A stretch of DNA of 37,021 nucleotides from Bacteroidota bacterium. GTDB taxonomy: Bacteria > Bacteroidota > Bacteroidia > Palsa-965. The DNA lies in the NCBI GenBank assembly GCA_003151415.1, contig PLXK01000225.1:18236-55256 (forward strand). Reading direction: 5' to 3'. This document shows positions 8,577 to 16,077 of the stretch, piece by piece. Position 1 is the stretch's first letter. Every line of letters begins with the position of its first letter. The notes below the pieces were generated by a model. That model searched no databases and was not told the DNA's origin. It worked only from the letters and a program-made list of their open reading frames with translations. The position numbers and the translations under genes were made by a program.

Positions 8577-9119
8577 ATGAGCAGATACATTGCCTTTTTA
8601 CGCGGAATTAATGTCGGCGGGAATAACATTATAAAAATGGATGCTTTGAAAAAAATGTTCCTGTCTTTCGGCCTGAAGGAAGTCAAAACATATATCCAGA
8701 GCGGAAATGTCATTTTTGAAAGCGCCGAATCAAATTCCGTCAAACTCAGAAAAAGCATTGAAAAAAAACTCGGTCAGGCGCTTGGCTATGAGGTGGCTGT
8801 CATACTCAGAACACAGGCAGAAATGGAGGTTCTGGTGAAACTGGATCCTTTCAAGGCATTCAAGCCCAATGCGGAAGAAAAAATGTATGTTGTTTTACTT
8901 TGTGAAGAACCTCAGAACAAACCCAAAATTCCGCTTTTGTCGGCCAAAGAAGATGTAGAAGTTTTTCAGATGAGCAAGCTGGATGCGCTTTGTATATCGA
9001 GGAAGAAAAATGGCAATTTCGGCTTCCCCAATGCCCTCATCGAGAAAGAAATGAAGGTGGCAGCCACAACCCGCAATTGGAATACAATCATTAAAATTCT
9101 TGCACTGGCTCAAATCTGA
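8577..9119 (+). CDS. DUF1697 domain-containing protein
   Basis: A 180-residue cytoplasmic protein whose opening residues RYIAFLRGINVGGNN and the following TYIQSGNVIFES are diagnostic of DUF1697. The C-terminal end (ATTRNWNTIIKIL) also fits, so the gene is full length. The family is widespread, has a ferredoxin-like alpha/beta fold and no established biochemical role. It starts 18 bases after the beta-lactamase stop and is probably read from the same message, although DUF1697 genes occur in many unrelated contexts, so functional coupling should not be assumed. Confidence 0.9.
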   Translation: MSRYIAFLRGINVGGNNIIKMDALKKMFLSFGLKEVKTYIQSGNVIFESAESNSVKLRKSIEKKLGQALGYEVAVILRTQAEMEVLVKLDPFKAFKPNAEEKMYVVLLCEEPQNKPKIPLLSAKEDVEVFQMSKLDALCISRKKNGNFGFPNALIEKEMKVAATTRNWNTIIKILALAQI

Positions 9120-9274
9120 ATGCAACAAATCAGCGGAGACAAAGCAAGCTCCCTTTAATCGGCTTGCCGCTGCAAAAGCGATTCAACCTCCCTTTTTTCG
9201 GTTTAGATCAATATCTTCGCATGCGGATCCCGGCTTGCGGATCTTTTTCCTTCAAAAAAAGCTAAGAAATATAC

Positions 9275-10705
9275 ATGGTTTTCAGCAGCATTGTCTTTCT
9301 TCTTTATTTTCTGCCTTTGTTTCTGTTGACCTATTATCTGTGTCCCGACAGATTTAAAAACGTTCTTCTTCTGGCCTCCAGTATTTTCTTTTACAGCTGG
9401 GGGGCACCCAAATTTATTTTTGTCATTCTGGGAACCACCCTCATTGATTTTTTTCTTGTCCGGTTCTTGTCGCAACAAACGAACGACCGGTCACGCAGGC
9501 TGTTCCTGGTTCTCTCCATCAGCCTGAATCTGGGGCTTCTGTTTTATTTCAAATACTGCAATTTTTTTATAGACAACCTCAACACCCTGCTTTCTGCGGG
9601 AGGATTGAAAGCGGTGCCTTTGCTCCATGTGGTGCTTCCCATCGGAATTTCCTTTTACACTTTTGAAAGCCTGACCTATGTCATAGACGTTTATAGAAAG
9701 GAACATGCCCCACTCAAAAATTTCATGCACTACCAGTTGTACATCATTTTGTTTCCAAAACTGATTGCAGGGCCCATCATCCGGTACAAAGACATGGCCG
9801 ATCAGATAACCGGCCGTTTTGATTCGTTCACGTATTCCATGGCGCTGAAAGGATTTCACCGGTTTGTTATCGGTCTGTCAAAGAAAGTTCTGCTGGCCAA
9901 TACCCTTGGCGATTATGCCGACAAAGCTTTCGCCATGGACCTGAATCTGATTAACGGACATGTTGCCTGGCTCGGTGCCATCTGTTATACGATGCAGATT
10001 TATTTTGATTTTTCCGGCTATTCCGATATGGCCATTGGAATCGGTCAGATGCTCGGATTCCGTTTTCCGGAGAATTTCAACAATCCCTATACCTCCCAAA
10101 GCATAACCGAATTCTGGAGAAGGTGGCACATGACTCTGGGCGCCTGGATGCGGAACTATCTGTATATTCCACTGGGAGGGAACCGTGTTTCTTCCAGGCT
10201 GCGTCTGTATTTCAATTTGTGGATTGTCTTTGTTCTTTCTGGGTTCTGGCATGGAGCCTGCTGGACCTTTGTGATCTGGGGTGTCTTTCACGGAACCTTT
10301 CTGATCCTGGAACGGGGCAGGTACGGCAAATTCCTGCAGCGCATTGGAAAATGGCCGGCACTGATCCTTACGTTTCTGGTCATCAATTTTGGCTGGGTTT
10401 TTTTCCGGGAAACCACTGTCAATGCCGGATTTCGTTATATCCAGGCCATGTTTTGTTTTGACCGTCCATGGCTTGAAGCCCATGCGAATATGCATGAAGT
10501 CTCCGTCTTTTTGATCCTTGCCTTGTTTTTCTCCTTTTTTACAACATTCGGATTTTTGAAGAAGATCCAGAACAGAATTTATACCGATTCGCTTAACCTG
10601 GCAGAAACGTTTCTTTATACGGCGCTCTCGCTTGCCTTTTTAACGCTTTCTGTTGCTTTCATCACCGCTTCGGATTTCAATCCTTTTATCTATTTCAGAT
10701 TTTAA
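9275..10705 (+). CDS. MBOAT-family O-acyltransferase, AlgI-like
   Basis: A 476-residue polytopic inner-membrane protein of the membrane-bound O-acyltransferase family. The N-terminus (FSSIVFLLYFLPLF, then FYSWGAPKF) and the conserved cytoplasmic segments QIYFDFSGYSDMAIG (241-255) and TEFWRRWHMTLG (278-289) are typical of AlgI/DltB relatives. The catalytic histidine is expected at His326 in SGFWHGACW, with a second conserved His339 in WGVFHG. These enzymes pass acetyl groups across the membrane to modify an extracellular polysaccharide. The AlgX/AlgJ-like partner starts 2 bases after the stop, the usual arrangement. The polymer modified cannot be told because no polysaccharide synthase is in the window. 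A weak promoter-like TATCTTCG lies near 9214-9221. Confidence 0.93.
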   Translation: MVFSSIVFLLYFLPLFLLTYYLCPDRFKNVLLLASSIFFYSWGAPKFIFVILGTTLIDFFLVRFLSQQTNDRSRRLFLVLSISLNLGLLFYFKYCNFFIDNLNTLLSAGGLKAVPLLHVVLPIGISFYTFESLTYVIDVYRKEHAPLKNFMHYQLYIILFPKLIAGPIIRYKDMADQITGRFDSFTYSMALKGFHRFVIGLSKKVLLANTLGDYADKAFAMDLNLINGHVAWLGAICYTMQIYFDFSGYSDMAIGIGQMLGFRFPENFNNPYTSQSITEFWRRWHMTLGAWMRNYLYIPLGGNRVSSRLRLYFNLWIVFVLSGFWHGACWTFVIWGVFHGTFLILERGRYGKFLQRIGKWPALILTFLVINFGWVFFRETTVNAGFRYIQAMFCFDRPWLEAHANMHEVSVFLILALFFSFFTTFGFLKKIQNRIYTDSLNLAETFLYTALSLAFLTLSVAFITASDFNPFIYFRF

Positions 10706-10707
10706 AC

Positions 10708-12123
10708 GTGAAGACAAATCTCAACATAACGAGCGCGGTGCTTCTGTTTCTGGTTATCGGGATCATGCTCTTTCCTGCCGTTCAAAAGCAATTTCACATT
10801 TTCAATGAAAACCCATTGCATGGCGATGTGAGGCTCGCGCCCGACATTGCACCCAATGCCGGAGATTGGTTTGAAAGCCGTTTTTCACGGACGAAAGAAA
10901 AATACCTCAATGACAACTTTGGTTTCAGAAGCTGGTTTGTACGTTTAAAAAACCAGGTTTATTTTTCGGCTTTTCACAGGACATTTGAAAGAGAAGTGGT
11001 TTTTGGAAAATCAGGCTATCTCTATGAGGCCAGATACCTGAATACCTACGCAGGGAAAGATTACATGGGAGACCGGCAAATAGAAAACCGTTTTGAAAAA
11101 TTAAAACTGATCCAGGACAGCCTCTCGAAAAGGGGAATAACCTTTGTCGTTCTTTTTGCGCCCGGCAAGGCCTCTTATTTTCCCGAGTACATTCCCGATT
11201 CGTTTCCAGCGCACCCGGCCAGAACCAATTACCAGATGCACATACAGGCGGCCCGGAAATTTGGCATCAATCATATTGATTTCAATGGCTGGTTTTTGAA
11301 AACGAAAACAGAATCTGCTTTTCCCATGTATGCTCAAACAAGCACACACTGGAGCACCTATGCCATGTATGTGGCCTTTGATTCCATAAACAGGTATCTG
11401 GATCAGCTGCTTCATAAAAAGCTGCCCAGATATTCCATCGGTAAAGTGGAATGGAAAGAGCAGCTGAGTTTTTGGGACATGGATATGGAGGTGAGCCTTA
11501 ATCTGTTTTCGGCCCTTCCCCACCACAAGATGCCCTACCCGAGTATTGTCTGGGCCGACACGCAAAACTGTTTCAAGCCCCGCGTTTTAACAATTTCAGA
11601 CAGCTACTGGTCGGGGCTGAACGAATCGGGGTTGACAAAAAAGGTTTATACACAGCCCGAATACTGGTTTTACAATCAACTTGTTTTCCGCGGCGACAGC
11701 GCAAGAAAGGGATTCGTCTCCACCGACTTCGATTTAAAAACTGCCGTCGAGCAAAGGGATGTGGTCATGATCATGGCCAGCGAGGCCAACCTGCGTTTTA
11801 TGGGCTGGGATTTTATTGAGGAAGTGTACAACATGTATACCAATGGACCGGCATCTTACGCCAGGTTGCAGGCATCCCGTAAAAAAACAATCGAGATAAC
11901 ATCCATTAAAAATTTCATTGCTTTTGATGAAGTCTGGTTCAATTCGATAAAGGAAAAGGCACAAACAGAAAAAATCAGCGTGGATTCAAGTCTTCAGAAT
12001 GCTGCATTGAAGGAGTATGCAGAAAAACACAAATCAGATCCTCCGGATGTCAATAACTCCGGGCTAAAGAATTCATCCCTGAAGCGGGGATTCTGGAAAT
12101 TCTTTTTTTTCAATCCGGAATGA
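10708..12123 (+). CDS. AlgX/AlgJ-like SGNH-type acetyltransferase partner (DHHW family)
   Basis: A 471-residue protein with one N-terminal membrane anchor (about residues 8-24) and a periplasmic SGNH-hydrolase-like domain. GTG at 10708, directly after the AlgI-like stop, is the only sensible start because the next ATG would cut the anchor. The region NDNFGFRSWFVRLKN (68-82) and FGKSGYLYE (99-107) are typical of the family. SDSYWSG (297-303) supplies the presumed nucleophile Ser299, and THWS (213-216) the catalytic His214. In P. aeruginosa AlgX an Asp stands two residues before that His; here it is Ser212. It probably receives acetyl groups from the AlgI-like protein and transfers them to a glycan in the periplasm. 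Confidence 0.85.
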   Translation: MKTNLNITSAVLLFLVIGIMLFPAVQKQFHIFNENPLHGDVRLAPDIAPNAGDWFESRFSRTKEKYLNDNFGFRSWFVRLKNQVYFSAFHRTFEREVVFGKSGYLYEARYLNTYAGKDYMGDRQIENRFEKLKLIQDSLSKRGITFVVLFAPGKASYFPEYIPDSFPAHPARTNYQMHIQAARKFGINHIDFNGWFLKTKTESAFPMYAQTSTHWSTYAMYVAFDSINRYLDQLLHKKLPRYSIGKVEWKEQLSFWDMDMEVSLNLFSALPHHKMPYPSIVWADTQNCFKPRVLTISDSYWSGLNESGLTKKVYTQPEYWFYNQLVFRGDSARKGFVSTDFDLKTAVEQRDVVMIMASEANLRFMGWDFIEEVYNMYTNGPASYARLQASRKKTIEITSIKNFIAFDEVWFNSIKEKAQTEKISVDSSLQNAALKEYAEKHKSDPPDVNNSGLKNSSLKRGFWKFFFFNPE

Positions 12124-12139
12124 AAACAGAAAACCTGAT

Positions 12140-13063
12140 TTACAAATTGTAATAGCCCCTCAATCCGATTGAATTCGAAAGTACCGACTTCGGATCGATT
12201 CCCAGATTGATGCGGTCGTAAGAAGGGTTATAAACCAGCTGAACGGTCCATTTCTTGCTCATGCTTAAATTCAATCCAATTCCGCCAAACACCCCGATGC
12301 CGACTCCGGTGAGGTATTTTGCCTTGTATGTAGCGTATTCGGGAAGTGAATAATACGTAGTCAGATCGATCTGAAGGCCATTGATGTTGATGACATTCCG
12401 GTCGAACTTCGCCATGTTGGCTTCAAGTCCTCCTTCAAGAAAGACATTGAGTTTATCCACATCGCCCAGGATACGCTGGTAGCCCAGCTGGAGTATGGCG
12501 CGTCTTTCTCCTCCTATCAGAGAGAATGTGCGGTAAGGTCCTGTTCCGGGAGCCTGAATGCCAATGGTGGGGGTGACAATCTCAATTGTAAAATCGCCGT
12601 TGACCGTTAGTTTGCTTGCATTGGCATTGAAAAGAATGGCATTTTTTTTATCAATGCAATACCGGGTTTGTATACCGGCCATAATGGCCACATTGTATTT
12701 CAGATTAATGGGCATGTCTGTGGGGTTTTGAAAGGCCCAGTCGCCATGATTCACACCCAGGGCCTGAGCAATCAGATCGGGCTGGCCATTACCTCCGCCA
12801 TAGTCATTGTTGATTCTGCGGTACATGAAACTGTCGGCGAAATCCATTTTCGTTCCCAGCGCATCAAAGCCATAACCGTCATACATGCTGGCCGTGTATT
12901 TGCTGGTGAAGAATGATCCCACATAAAAGCCCACATGAAACTTTCTTTTGCTGTTGTATACGACATGCGAATCGTCTCCGTCGGATGACTGCGCATTCGT
13001 TTGCAGGGCACCTAAAAGAAAAAGCAGGAGGAGCCAGCTGCGGTTGGATTTCTCAACGATCAT
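12140..13063 (-). CDS. Outer-membrane beta-barrel protein of unknown function
   Basis: A 307-residue protein with a signal peptide (hydrophobic WLLLLFLLGALQTNAQ, cut near residue 25). The rest alternates polar and hydrophobic residues with Gly/Tyr/Phe-rich strands (for example KFHVGFYVGSFF, KYLTGVGIGVFGGIGLNL, KWTVQLVYNPSYDRINLG) in the manner of 8-10 stranded porin-like or PorT-like barrels common in Bacteroidota. It ends in an aromatic-rich strand without a terminal Phe. It converges on the AlgX-like gene with only 16 bases between the stops. I do not recognise a named family; it may be a structural protein or small-molecule channel. Confidence 0.75.
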   Translation of the reverse strand: MIVEKSNRSWLLLLFLLGALQTNAQSSDGDDSHVVYNSKRKFHVGFYVGSFFTSKYTASMYDGYGFDALGTKMDFADSFMYRRINNDYGGGNGQPDLIAQALGVNHGDWAFQNPTDMPINLKYNVAIMAGIQTRYCIDKKNAILFNANASKLTVNGDFTIEIVTPTIGIQAPGTGPYRTFSLIGGERRAILQLGYQRILGDVDKLNVFLEGGLEANMAKFDRNVININGLQIDLTTYYSLPEYATYKAKYLTGVGIGVFGGIGLNLSMSKKWTVQLVYNPSYDRINLGIDPKSVLSNSIGLRGYYNL

Positions 13064-13169
13064 GATTCAGATTTAGTAATTAAGCACCGGAAGTGTTTGT
13101 AACGTGTTGTGTTGGTCATACAAAAGCCTCTTTGGCTGGCAAAAGGGTTTCCTCCCGGTCACACAACAA

Positions 13170-13640
13170 TCAATACTCGATTTTATTTGTCTTGCTTGTC
13201 CAGGCTTTGAAAGCAGCCAAAGCTTCTTCGCGCATCAGCTGAACAAAAGGCAGGCTGCGCTGCTGCAAAGGTTTTTCTATTTCCTTGTAAATAAAATCAT
13301 CGTCAAAAAGTATTTCCGATGCATCTGTTTTTGTGCAGGCATAATACACCTTAGCCGGGCGGGCCCAGTAAATGGCGCCCAGACACATCGGGCAGGGCTC
13401 GCAACTGGTGTAAATCTCGCAGCCCTCAAGCTGAAAGGAATTGAGCGCTTTGCAGGCATTGCGGATGGCAACCACTTCGGCATGCGCCGTCGGGTCATTC
13501 AGGGAAGTAACCTGATTGTACCCGCGGGCAATAATTTTACCGTCCTTTACAACAACAGCACCAAAAGGCCCTCCATTTCTTTTTTCCACATTTTCGATGG
13601 CCAGGTGAATGGCCTCGTGCATAAATTCCTTCTCTGTCAT
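13170..13640 (-). CDS. guaD: Guanine deaminase (cytidine-deaminase-fold nucleoside deaminase)
   Basis: A 156-residue zinc deaminase converting guanine to xanthine for purine salvage and nitrogen supply. The zinc site is complete: His53 and Glu55 in TAHAEVVAIR, Cys83 and Cys86 in SCEPCPMC. The length and C-terminus, including FIYKEIEKPL and the last residues KTNKIEY, follow the B. subtilis GuaD type, in which the C-terminal tail swaps between subunits over the active site, rather than the tRNA adenosine deaminase TadA, which lacks that tail. Other nucleobase specificity remains possible. It stands alone, 106 bases upstream of the barrel-protein gene on the same strand. Confidence 0.87.
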   Translation of the reverse strand: MTEKEFMHEAIHLAIENVEKRNGGPFGAVVVKDGKIIARGYNQVTSLNDPTAHAEVVAIRNACKALNSFQLEGCEIYTSCEPCPMCLGAIYWARPAKVYYACTKTDASEILFDDDFIYKEIEKPLQQRSLPFVQLMREEALAAFKAWTSKTNKIEY

Positions 13641-14045
13641 CTTCTTGGACTGTATATATGTATGAATGTTTAATTTTTCGGTTTCAGAATGCTGAATTCA
13701 CACCTTTAAATTATGGATATTCCGCACCGGCACATCAAAAAGGGAAAGAAACCGGTCTGTTTTCGAGCTCAAAAATGAAACCCGGCAGCAGAATAAATGA
13801 TCGGAACGGCAGATTTTATGCACAATTTTATAAAACAACAGATAATTTCCGGAAGCCCTTATGCTTTTTTTTCTGTGCAGCCTGATTTTGTCGTTTTTGA
13901 AGAATAATGGCAAACAAACATCTGTTTTCTTCAAAATTAAACCATTTGTTTGCAATTTTGCCTTAAAAATGCAAAATAATCATGGGTGCCTTTCCATTGA
14001 TAATCACACTGTCTCCACCCAAATTTGAAGAATTTCTTCGATTTA
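13641..14045. other. Intergenic region between guaD and the cold-shock gene
   Basis: An AT-rich spacer between divergent genes. I see no convincing coding frame: the short open frames lack family motifs and start signals. The right end holds the 14027-14039 inverted repeat, and the cold-shock promoter follows at 14046. The left end presumably contains the guaD promoter, but no TAnnTTTG match is clear there. Confidence 0.5.
14027..14039. promoter_or_regulatory. Inverted repeat upstream of the cold-shock gene, possible operator
   Basis: GAAGAA-T-TTCTTC is a perfect 6-bp inverted repeat with a 1-base centre, and partial symmetry extends outward (AATTT left, ATTT right). It sits just upstream of the putative -33 TTG, a position suited to a dimeric regulator. 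AT-rich DNA can give such symmetry by chance. Confidence 0.3.
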
Positions 14046-14078
14046 TTGGGAGAATTTCAATAATTGTTCATATCTTTA
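14046..14078 (+). promoter_or_regulatory. Putative promoter of the cold-shock gene
   Basis: TTG at 14046-14048 and TATCTTTA at 14071-14078 (one mismatch to TAnnTTTG) are separated by 22 bases, inside the range used by Bacteroidota sigma factors. The leader to ATG 14101 would be about 15-18 bases, so no long cold-sensing 5' UTR of the E. coli cspA type is implied. Confidence 0.4.
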
Positions 14079-14100
14079 ACACTTATTAAAAACAAAACAC

Positions 14101-14292
14101 ATGCAAAAAGGTACAGTAAAATTTTTTAATGCAACGAAAGGATTTGGTTTCATTACACCTGAGTCAGGTGAGAAAGACATCTTTGTTCACTCTTCTGGTC
14201 TTATCGACGAGATTCGTGAAAATGACAAAGTACAGTTTGAAGTAGAAAGCGGACCAAAAGGTCTGAACGCTTCTAACGTAAAAGTTATCTAG
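14101..14292 (+). CDS. Cold-shock domain protein (CspA family)
   Basis: A 63-residue single cold-shock domain that binds single-stranded RNA/DNA and melts secondary structure. RNP1 is KGFGFI (residues 13-18) and RNP2 is DIFVHSS (26-32); the N-terminal GTVKFFN strand is also canonical. Length is at the short end of the normal 63-70 range. It is a single-gene unit with a promoter-like site upstream and a strong terminator immediately downstream. Confidence 0.95.
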   Translation: MQKGTVKFFNATKGFGFITPESGEKDIFVHSSGLIDEIRENDKVQFEVESGPKGLNASNVKVI

Positions 14293-14318
14293 TCGAAAAC
14301 TCTAATTTTCTGACGTTT

Positions 14319-14346
14319 AAAAAACATGCCTTCGGGCATGTTTTTT
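14319..14346 (+). terminator. Rho-independent terminator of the cold-shock gene
   Basis: A 12-bp perfect stem (14319-14330 with 14335-14346) closes a TTCG loop in C-TTCG-G context, a very stable tetraloop, and the 3' arm ends in six Ts followed by GTTTTTG. It begins 26 bases after the stop codon. Confidence 0.92.
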
Positions 14347-14638
14347 GTTTTTGGAGGGTGCGTAAATTCTGAATTTTTCAGGATCCTTTATTTTCAATAG
14401 ATCTGAAGCGTACAAAACGTTTTTGTAAAATTGTTCATTGCCATTTGATACCCGGTGCTATCAGGAAACAGTTTTTTTTACTCCTTCTTTTTCCGACCTT
14501 GTCCTGACAGAACCCCAGCATAAAGCAAAAAGCTTTGCCTTATCCAGAAATGAACTCCTTGACAGAACAAGAAGGCATCCTTCGCTCAGTTCTTTATTTT
14601 CAGAAACGGATAGTGATTTAGGCTAAAAACCAAGCTAA
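14347..14638. other. Spacer between cold-shock gene terminator and hemA control region
   Basis: Together with the repeats at 14639-14701 this forms a gap of about 400 bases before hemA. I see no supported gene; the only open frame of note (14438-14626) has no recognisable domain, composition unlike neighbouring proteins and no start signal. Confidence 0.5.
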
Positions 14639-14666
14639 ATGACGAAAGTCATGCACTTTTCGTCAT
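14639..14666. repeat. Imperfect inverted repeat upstream of hemA
   Basis: ATGACGAAAGT (14639-14649) and ACTTTTCGTCAT (14655-14666) are inverted copies with one extra T in the right arm and a 5-base centre. It lies about 80 bases before the hemA start. It could be an operator or an RNA hairpin; it lacks a T-run, so it is not a standard terminator. Confidence 0.5.
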
Positions 14667-14679
14667 AATGCCTTACCAT

Positions 14680-14701
14680 CATGACAATTCCATGACAATT
14701 C
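14680..14701. repeat. Two tandem 11-bp repeats upstream of hemA
   Basis: CATGACAATTC occurs twice in direct succession (14680-14690 and 14691-14701). It is followed by CATTTTTG at 14718-14725, one mismatch from TAnnTTTG, so the repeats sit roughly where the upstream promoter element and an activator or repressor site would be. The promoter assignment is weak because no TTG is found at the usual distance. Confidence 0.5.
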
Positions 14702-14743
14702 AGCCGTCTGATCTTCGCATTTTTGTGTTCCAAAGTACAGACA

Positions 14744-15979
14744 GTGCAGCGAATCAAAGTCATAGCTTTTACACACAAGAACATCGATTTGAAAGAAATC
14801 GGTCGTTTTCATCTGGAAGACGAAACCGTTCCTGAGCGTCTGGCCGAGCTGCGCAAACAAACGGGTGCCGATGAGCTCATGTATCTCAGTACCTGCAACC
14901 GGGTAGAGTTTCATGTCATCACCGAAACGGAAATAACAAAAACCTGGCTTCACACTTTTTTTACAGCCTTTAAGCCTGCCTGGACATCCGCGGATATTGA
15001 TTGGGCCGTTACACATGCTTCTGTTTTTGAAGGCGATGCTGCTTTGCGCCATCTTTTTAATGTGGCCTCTTCACTCGATTCATTGGTTGTGGGCGAACGG
15101 GAAATCATTACCCAGGTGCGCAACGCCTATGAGAAAAGCTCTGCGCTTGGACATACCGGCGATCTGCTTCGTCTGGCCGTGAAAAAAACAATTGAAGCTG
15201 CCAAGGAAATTTATACCGAAACGCAAATTGCGAAAAAGCCCGTTTCTGTTGTATCGCTTGCTTACAGAAGACTGCGTGAATTGAATGTCAACCTCGATGC
15301 CCGCTTTCTCATTATCGGTGCCGGCGTTACCAACAACAGCATGGCCAAATATCTGCGCAAACACGGATTCTCCAACTTTACAGTTTTCAACAGAACGCTC
15401 ATCAACGCACAAAAACTCGCCGCTGAATTAAACGGCCAATCGTTTCTTTTGTCTGAACTTCCACATTATATCGGCGGGTTTGACGTCATCGTCAGTTGCA
15501 CCGGATCATCGGAAAGCATCATCACCAAAGAGATTTATAAAAATCTTTGCGCCGGAGACGAGAGCCGGAAAATAGTCATCGATCTGGCCGTTCCCAATGA
15601 CCTCGACCCCGAAGTGCTCGACAGCTATGATGTTAACCTCATCGCAGTGAACAACCTGCAGGAGGTGGCCCGCGAAAACCTGCTTGAACGCGAAAAAGAA
15701 CTCGACGCCTGCATGGACATTATCGGCCGCAATATCGAAGAATTCAATGCCATCCTGCGCGAACGCAAAGTCGAACTGGCCATGAGCGAAGTGCCTCGCA
15801 AAGTGAAAGAGATCCGCGATACGGCCATGAACACCGTATTTGCCAAAGATATTGCCACACTGGATCAGCCATCAAAAGAGATTCTTGAAAAAGTGATTGC
15901 CTATATTGAAAAGAAATACATCAGCGTTCCAATGAAAATGGCCAAGGAAATTATGATCGATGATTCTTTCAAAGGATAA
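14744..15979 (+). CDS. hemA: Glutamyl-tRNA reductase HemA
   Basis: HemA reduces glutamyl-tRNA(Glu) to glutamate-1-semialdehyde with NADPH, the committed step of C5-pathway tetrapyrrole synthesis. The catalytic Cys is in LSTCNRVEFH (near residue 45), the tRNA/substrate block is SLDSLVVGEREIITQVRNAYE split over residues 101-121, and the NADPH-binding turn is IIGAGVTNNS near 190, a Bacteroidota-style variant of the usual GxGxxG. A C-terminal helical dimerisation domain is present. No ATG is available: GTG 14744 gives MQRIKVIAFTHKN, which matches the family start and yields 411 residues; TTG 14723 would add seven residues. First gene of hemA-hemCD-hemB. Confidence 0.93.
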   Translation: MQRIKVIAFTHKNIDLKEIGRFHLEDETVPERLAELRKQTGADELMYLSTCNRVEFHVITETEITKTWLHTFFTAFKPAWTSADIDWAVTHASVFEGDAALRHLFNVASSLDSLVVGEREIITQVRNAYEKSSALGHTGDLLRLAVKKTIEAAKEIYTETQIAKKPVSVVSLAYRRLRELNVNLDARFLIIGAGVTNNSMAKYLRKHGFSNFTVFNRTLINAQKLAAELNGQSFLLSELPHYIGGFDVIVSCTGSSESIITKEIYKNLCAGDESRKIVIDLAVPNDLDPEVLDSYDVNLIAVNNLQEVARENLLEREKELDACMDIIGRNIEEFNAILRERKVELAMSEVPRKVKEIRDTAMNTVFAKDIATLDQPSKEILEKVIAYIEKKYISVPMKMAKEIMIDDSFKG

Positions 15980-16077
15980 TTCTTTTTTATCTGGTATAAC
16001 CCTAATCTTACACCTCTTCTTTCCCGTCTTCAAACCAAACAGGAGTTTCTCAGGGAAACACGAATTTCTAAACTGAT

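Noticed and set aside
14438-14626. 62-codon frame between the cold-shock gene and hemA
   Set aside because: No domain, no signal peptide, no convincing start context; likely chance.
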